Assembly: GCA_937906775.1 (NCBI GenBank)
Contig: CALCUD010000110.1
Coordinates: 1-10,672, forward strand
Length of the DNA: 10,672 bases
Source of the DNA: an uncultured Clostridia bacterium
GTDB taxonomy: Bacteria; Bacillota; Clostridia; Christensenellales; Aristaeellaceae
Direction of reading: 5' to 3'
This document shows, in pieces, positions 6,471-10,672 of this stretch. Numbering within the stretch: position 1 is the stretch's first letter; the number at the start of each line of letters is the position of its first letter. The notes beneath the pieces were generated by a model. The model saw only the letters and a list, made by a program, of their open reading frames with translations, made no database searches and had not been told where the DNA came from. The position numbers and the translations under genes are program-made.

Positions 6471-7315
6471 TTCGATCCCTCCCGGTATTCCGTCCAGGCG
6501 TCGGACAGGCGCCCGAGCTCCTCCAGGGTCAGCTTCTCGCCCCGGATCTTTTCATCCAGCCCGGCCCGGAGCATCAGCCCCAGCGCCTCCTCCCGGCTCA
6601 GCCGGAAAGTCGCGCACAGATTATTGGTCATGGTTTTCCGCCGGAGCGCGAACGCCGCGGCCGAAACCTTAAAGAAGTCTTCTTCGTTCAGCACCGGGAC
6701 CGCCGGCTCCTTCCGGAGCGGCAGGATCACGAAAGCGCTGTCCACCTTGGGCGGCGGAGTGAAGCACGCGGCCGGGACCGCCAGCGCCTGATAGGGTTCG
6801 CACAGATACTGGCAGAGCACCGCCAGCATGCCCCATCCCTCGTCGCCGGGCGCGGCCAGGATCTTGTCCGCCACTTCCTTCTGGACCATCAGAGCCAGAC
6901 GGCTGACAGGCAGGCCGGACGTCAGCAGCATCCGGATCAGCGGCGTCGTGATGTAATACGGAATGTTTGCCACGACCGCGAAGGGCTTCCGCAGATCCGC
7001 CGTGATCTTCGGAAGATCGGCGGTCATCACATCCCCCTGGACCAGCGTGAAATTGTCTCTTTCCGCCATGTACGCGTTCAGCAGCGGGATCAGCCGTTCG
7101 TCCAGCTCCAGCGACGTCACGTGCCCCGCGGCGTCGCACAGCGGGCCGGTCAGGCTCCCCATCCCGGGGCCGATCTCCAGCACGTCCTCGTCTTTCGTCA
7201 CGCCGGCGGCTTCCACCAGCGAGCGCAGCAGATCCTCATCATAAATGAAATTCTGCCCCAGAGACTGTTTGTATCGAAGCTGGTTTTCCCGCATCCGGTC
7301 CTTGGTTTTGCTCAC
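6467..7315 (-). CDS. rsmA: 16S rRNA (adenine(1518)-N6/adenine(1519)-N6)-dimethyltransferase
   Basis: RsmA (KsgA) dimethylates two adjacent adenines in the 3' hairpin of 16S rRNA with S-adenosylmethionine, late in 30S assembly. The start chosen is the GTG at 7315, because GAGGAGG lies 8 bases upstream and a promoter sits just before it. A longer frame from an ATG at 7393 would begin inside the nifJ terminator and is rejected. The resulting 282 residues fit the family length. Motifs: SLGQNFI (18-24), SAM motif I EIGPGMGSLT (47-56), acidic LELDERL (69-75), GDV (94-96), catalytic NIPYY (117-121), FTPPPKVDSAF (185-195), FALRRKTMTNNL (222-233), and a C-terminal RGEKLTLEELGRLS (258-271) typical of the family. 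The stop overlaps the dut start by 4 bases. It is the first gene of the presumed rsmA-dut-GNAT/manA-hflX-GNAT operon. Confidence 0.95.
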   Translation of the reverse strand: MSKTKDRMRENQLRYKQSLGQNFIYDEDLLRSLVEAAGVTKDEDVLEIGPGMGSLTGPLCDAAGHVTSLELDERLIPLLNAYMAERDNFTLVQGDVMTADLPKITADLRKPFAVVANIPYYITTPLIRMLLTSGLPVSRLALMVQKEVADKILAAPGDEGWGMLAVLCQYLCEPYQALAVPAACFTPPPKVDSAFVILPLRKEPAVPVLNEEDFFKVSAAAFALRRKTMTNNLCATFRLSREEALGLMLRAGLDEKIRGEKLTLEELGRLSDAWTEYREGSK

Positions 7316-7349
7316 AGGATCTTCCTCCTCGGCGGAATCTGTAAGAATC

Positions 7350-7358
7350 AGTATACCA
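7350..7358 (-). promoter_or_regulatory. Extended -10 promoter of rsmA operon
   Basis: The minus strand reads TGGTATACT (7358-7350): a TATACT -10 hexamer (5 of 6 to consensus) preceded by the TG of an extended -10. At a 17-base spacing the -35 position falls on the T run of the nifJ terminator and matches poorly, as is usual for extended -10 promoters. Transcription would start near 7343, giving a leader of roughly 28 bases that contains the GAGGAGG ribosome binding site (7330-7324) of rsmA. Confidence 0.7.
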
Positions 7359-7371
7359 CATCCCGCGGCGC

Positions 7372-7409
7372 AAAAAAAGCGGAACCGTCGCAAAACGCGA
7401 CGGTCCCGC
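7372..7409 (-). terminator. Rho-independent terminator of nifJ
   Basis: On the minus strand a 13-bp stem (7409-7397 with 7391-7379), containing one G-U pair, encloses a 5-base GTTTT loop and is followed by seven T residues (7378-7372). It begins 16 bases after the nifJ TAA (7428-7426). Its length and uninterrupted T run suggest efficient termination, isolating nifJ from rsmA. Confidence 0.95.
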
Positions 7410-7425
7410 AGGAAAAACAGGGAAA

Positions 7426-10400
7426 TTATTCCTGTCCGGCCATCTTCTTGTAGCTCTCGCGGCGCACTTTGGCGTCTTCCTCCTGCTGCACGAAGAGCTT
7501 CGCGGCAGCTTCGGGGAACTGCTGAGCCAGAGAGGTGTAACGGACTTCGCCCTTCAGGAATTCCTGATAATCACCGGTGGGATCCTTGCTGTCGATGGTC
7601 ATCGGGTTCTCCAGATCGGGATTGTAGCGGTAGAGCTGCCAGTAGCCGCAGTCCACAGCCTTCTTGATCTCGGCCTGAGCCTTGCCCATGCCGCCCTTGG
7701 CGCGGAGGCCGTGGTTGATGCAGGGCGCGTAGGCGATGATCAGGGAAGGTCCGTCATAGGCTTCGGCTTCCAGCATGGCCTTGATCACCTGAGCGGGATT
7801 GCTCATGGCGACCTGCGCGACGTACACGTAGCCGTAGCTCATGGCCATCATGCCCAGGTCCTTCTTCTTGGTGCGCTTGCCGGCGGCGGCGAACTTCGCC
7901 ACGGAGCCGGTGGGCGTCGCCTTGGAGGCCTGTCCGCCGGTGTTGGAGTACACTTCGGTATCGAGAACGAGGATGTTGACATCCTGATTCTGCGCGAGGA
8001 CGTGGTCCACTCCGCCGTATCCGATGTCGTAGGCCCAGCCGTCGCCGCCGAAGATCCAGATGGACTTCTTGGTCAGCAGGTCTTTGTTCTCGAGGACGTA
8101 CTTCTTGTTTTCACCGTCGCAGTCGCATGCTTCGAGCAGCGCGACCAGCTTGTCGCCCGCGGCGCGGGAGGCGTCGGCGTTGTTCATGTTGTCGAGCCAT
8201 TCCTGAGCGGCGGCCTTGACTTCGTCCTTCCTGGCGTTGGCGGCCATCTCGGTGATGACTTCGGCCAGCTTGGCGCGGCGCTGCTGGGTCGCCAGGTTCA
8301 TGCCGAAGCCGAACTCGGCGTTGTCTTCGAACAGGCTGTTGGACCAGGCGGGTCCGAAGCCCTTCTCGTTGACGGTGTAGGGGCAGGTGGGGGCGGATCC
8401 GCCGTAGATGGAGGAGCAGCCGGTGGCGTTGGCAACGATCATGCGGTCGCCGAACAGCTGGGTAACCAGCTTGACATAGGGAGTCTCGCCGCAGCCCGCG
8501 CAGGCGCCGGAGAACTCAAACAGGGGCTTCAGGGCCTGGCTGTTCTTGACGGTGGCCTTGTTGGTGATCTTGTCGGCCACTTCGGGAACGGTCATCGCGA
8601 ACTCCCAGTTCTCGTCTTCCTTGCGCTGGGAATCCAGGGGCTTCATGGTCAGGGGCTTGTCGGCCGCTTCGACCTTTTCGTTGGCCGTCTGCGGGCAGAC
8701 GTCGACGCAGTTGCCGCAGCCGGTGCAGTCCATGGGGCTGACCTGCATACGGTACAGCATGCCGGCGAATTCCTTGCCGGTCGCGTTCAGGGTGTCGAAT
8801 CCGGCGGGAACCTGAGCGTCAGCCGCGACATAGATGGGACGGATGCAGGCGTGCGGGCAGACGATCGCGCAGTTGCCGCACTGGATGCACTTGGTCTTGT
8901 TCCAGGCGGGAACCGTCACGGCGATGCCGCGCTTCTCGAACTTGGTGGTGCCGGTGGGCACGATGCCGCGGGGATCCAGCTTGCTGACGGGCAGCTTGTT
9001 GCCTTCCTGGGCCAGAACGGGAGCGATGAATTCGTCGAAATATTCGGTGGTTCCGGGAACCTTGGCGGGAACGGCGCCTTCGGTCGTGTCGGCCCAGTCG
9101 GCGGGGATGTCGACCTTGACCAGACCGCTGATGGCGACGTCGATGGCGGCGAAGTTCATCTTGACGACGTCTTCACCCTTCTTGCCGTAGGAGGCGACGA
9201 CCTTTTCCTTCATATACTTGTCGGCGTCTTCGTAGGGGATGATGTCGGCCAGCTTGAAGAACGCGGCCTGCATGGTGGTGTTGATACGGTTGCCCATGCC
9301 GACGGACGCGGCCAGAGAAATGGCGTCGATGGTGTAGAAGCGGGCCTTCTTCTCGGCGAGCTTGCGCTTCATGGAAGCGGGAAGCTCGGTTTCAAGCTGC
9401 TCTTCGGTCCAGGGGCAGTTCAGCAGGAACACGCCGCCGACCTTGAGCGCGCTGACCATGTCGTACTTGGTGACATACGCCGGGTTGTGGCAGGCCACGA
9501 AGTCCGCGCTGTCGATGAGGTAGGTGGACTTGATGGGCGTGTCGCCGAAGCGCAGGTGGCTGACGGTGATGCCGCCGGACTTCTTGGAGTCATAGCTGAA
9601 ATACGCCTGCGCGTACTTATCGGTATGGTCGCCGATGATCTTGATGGAGTTCTTGTTCGCGCCAACAGTGCCGTCGGAGCCAAGGCCGTAGAACATGCAG
9701 GAAACGGTGCCCTTGGGGGCCACGTCCAGCGTCTCGCCCAGCTCGAGGGAGGTGCCGGTCACGTCGTCGTTGATGCCGACGGTGAAATGGTTCTTGGGCT
9801 CGTCCTTGGCGAGATTGTCAAACACGGCCTTGACCATGGTGGGATTGAATTCCTTGGAGCCCAGACCGAAGCGGCCGCCGACGACCTTCACGCAGCACTT
9901 GCCGGCTTCGCGCATGGCGGTGGAAACGTCCTCGTACAGAGGCTCGCCGAGAGATCCGGCTTCCTTGGTGCGGTCGAGCACGGCGATGGCCTTGCAGGAC
10001 GCGGGGATCGCCGCGATGAACTTGTCCGCGGCGAACGGGCGGAACAGGTGAACCTTGATCAGGCCGACCTTTTCTCCCTTGGCAACGAGATAATCCACGG
10101 TCTCCTCGATGGCGTCGCAGCCGGAGCCCATGGCGATGATGACGCGCTCGGCGTCGGGCGCGCCGACATAGTCATACAGATGATACGCTCTGCCGGTGAT
10201 CTCTTCGACCTGCTTCATGCACTCTTCGACGATCGCGGGCGTGGCGAGGTAGTTCTTGTTGGCGGCTTCGCGGCCCTGGAAGTAGATGTCCGGGTTCTGC
10301 GCGGTGCCCTTCTGATGCGGATGCTCGGGATTGAGCGCGCGCTCGCGGAAGGCCTTCACGGCGTCCCACGGCATGATCTTGGCGATGTCCTCATACGCGA

Positions 10401-10671
10401 TGTCTTCGATCTTCTGGATCTCATGGCTGGTGCGGAAACCGTCGAAGAAATGCAGGAACGGAACGGAGGATTTGAGGGTCGCAAGGTGCGCGACCAGCGC
10501 CAGATCCTGCGCTTCCTGTACGGAGTTGGAAGCCAGCATGGCGAAACCGGTCTGGCGGCAGGCCATGACGTCGGAATGATCGCCGAAAATGCTCAGCGCG
10601 TGATAGGCCAGCGCGCGGGCGGAAACATGGAACACCGCGGGCAGCTGCTCGCCGGCGATCTTGTACATGTT
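7426..10671 (-). CDS. nifJ: Pyruvate:ferredoxin (flavodoxin) oxidoreductase, lacking only the N-terminal end (5' partial)
   Basis: This enzyme oxidatively decarboxylates pyruvate with CoA to acetyl-CoA and CO2, reducing ferredoxin or flavodoxin; in fermenting anaerobes it is the main route from glycolysis to acetyl-CoA and H2. The frame runs off the right edge. The ATG at 10668 is internal, being preceded by an Asn codon, and corresponds to the PNMYKIAGE segment roughly 100 residues into the family. Numbering from that Met, 1080 residues are visible. The CoA-binding region has YGLGSDGTVGANKNSIKIIG (327-346). The ferredoxin domain has two 4Fe-4S motifs, CxxCxxCxxxCP at 594-605 and 648-659. The thiamine diphosphate domain has CAGCGET (723-729), GDGWAYDIG (875-883) and NTGGQASKATPTG (909-921). 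The proximal cluster cysteines are probably Cys723/726, Cys751 and Cys983. The protein ends at KKMAGQE and, as far as can be judged by eye, lacks the C-terminal extension of Desulfovibrio africanus PFOR. Strong use of a few codons (AAG, GAC, GGC, AAC) fits a highly expressed gene. A single-gene terminator follows. Confidence 0.97.
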   Translation of the reverse strand, partial: NMYKIAGEQLPAVFHVSARALAYHALSIFGDHSDVMACRQTGFAMLASNSVQEAQDLALVAHLATLKSSVPFLHFFDGFRTSHEIQKIEDIAYEDIAKIMPWDAVKAFRERALNPEHPHQKGTAQNPDIYFQGREAANKNYLATPAIVEECMKQVEEITGRAYHLYDYVGAPDAERVIIAMGSGCDAIEETVDYLVAKGEKVGLIKVHLFRPFAADKFIAAIPASCKAIAVLDRTKEAGSLGEPLYEDVSTAMREAGKCCVKVVGGRFGLGSKEFNPTMVKAVFDNLAKDEPKNHFTVGINDDVTGTSLELGETLDVAPKGTVSCMFYGLGSDGTVGANKNSIKIIGDHTDKYAQAYFSYDSKKSGGITVSHLRFGDTPIKSTYLIDSADFVACHNPAYVTKYDMVSALKVGGVFLLNCPWTEEQLETELPASMKRKLAEKKARFYTIDAISLAASVGMGNRINTTMQAAFFKLADIIPYEDADKYMKEKVVASYGKKGEDVVKMNFAAIDVAISGLVKVDIPADWADTTEGAVPAKVPGTTEYFDEFIAPVLAQEGNKLPVSKLDPRGIVPTGTTKFEKRGIAVTVPAWNKTKCIQCGNCAIVCPHACIRPIYVAADAQVPAGFDTLNATGKEFAGMLYRMQVSPMDCTGCGNCVDVCPQTANEKVEAADKPLTMKPLDSQRKEDENWEFAMTVPEVADKITNKATVKNSQALKPLFEFSGACAGCGETPYVKLVTQLFGDRMIVANATGCSSIYGGSAPTCPYTVNEKGFGPAWSNSLFEDNAEFGFGMNLATQQRRAKLAEVITEMAANARKDEVKAAAQEWLDNMNNADASRAAGDKLVALLEACDCDGENKKYVLENKDLLTKKSIWIFGGDGWAYDIGYGGVDHVLAQNQDVNILVLDTEVYSNTGGQASKATPTGSVAKFAAAGKRTKKKDLGMMAMSYGYVYVAQVAMSNPAQVIKAMLEAEAYDGPSLIIAYAPCINHGLRAKGGMGKAQAEIKKAVDCGYWQLYRYNPDLENPMTIDSKDPTGDYQEFLKGEVRYTSLAQQFPEAAAKLFVQQEEDAKVRRESYKKMAGQE

Positions 10672-10672
10672 C

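Noticed and set aside
7316..7393. N-terminal extension of rsmA from an upstream ATG at 7393
   Set aside because: It would start inside the nifJ terminator and upstream of the rsmA promoter. The GTG at 7315 has a near-perfect ribosome binding site and gives the family length.

Overview
The window reads as chromosomal DNA of an anaerobic, fermentative, G+C-rich member of the Bacillota (class Clostridia), of the sort found in rumen or gut. Four things suggest this: a nifJ-type pyruvate:ferredoxin oxidoreductase; a clostridial-type long HflX; strong AGGAGG-like ribosome binding sites before most genes; and a secreted GH5 glycanase beside a BspA-like leucine-rich repeat protein. Family-level placement cannot be made by eye.

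Layout. The left end (2-712, + strand) holds the C-terminal part of a BspA-like LRR surface protein. It is the only + strand gene and is strikingly A+T-rich. It ends at a rho-independent terminator (762-788). A facing terminator (907-932) closes the minus-strand genes. All remaining genes are on the minus strand. Read in transcription order from the right edge they are: nifJ (its start lies beyond the window), a strong terminator, an extended -10 promoter, rsmA/ksgA, dut (ATGA overlap with rsmA), a GNAT-mannose-6-phosphate isomerase fusion, hflX with an N-terminal JAB/JAMM-like domain, a small GNAT acetyltransferase, and a secreted GH5 endoglucanase-like protein.

How the genes relate. nifJ supplies acetyl-CoA and reduced ferredoxin from pyruvate and seems to be the end of its own transcript. 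The genes rsmA, dut, GNAT-manA, hflX and GNAT are separated by -4 to 53 bases with no terminator between them, so they probably form one operon driven from about 7350. It mixes ribosome maturation and rescue (RsmA, HflX), nucleotide sanitation (Dut) and hexose-phosphate metabolism (ManA domain). The GH5 gene follows after 90 bases, either by read-through or from a weak promoter of its own.

No mobile element, CRISPR array, tRNA or rRNA was seen, and no clearly new system is evident. The points most worth a second look are the GNAT-ManA fusion, the JAMM-like signature on HflX, and the compositional break at the BspA-like gene.
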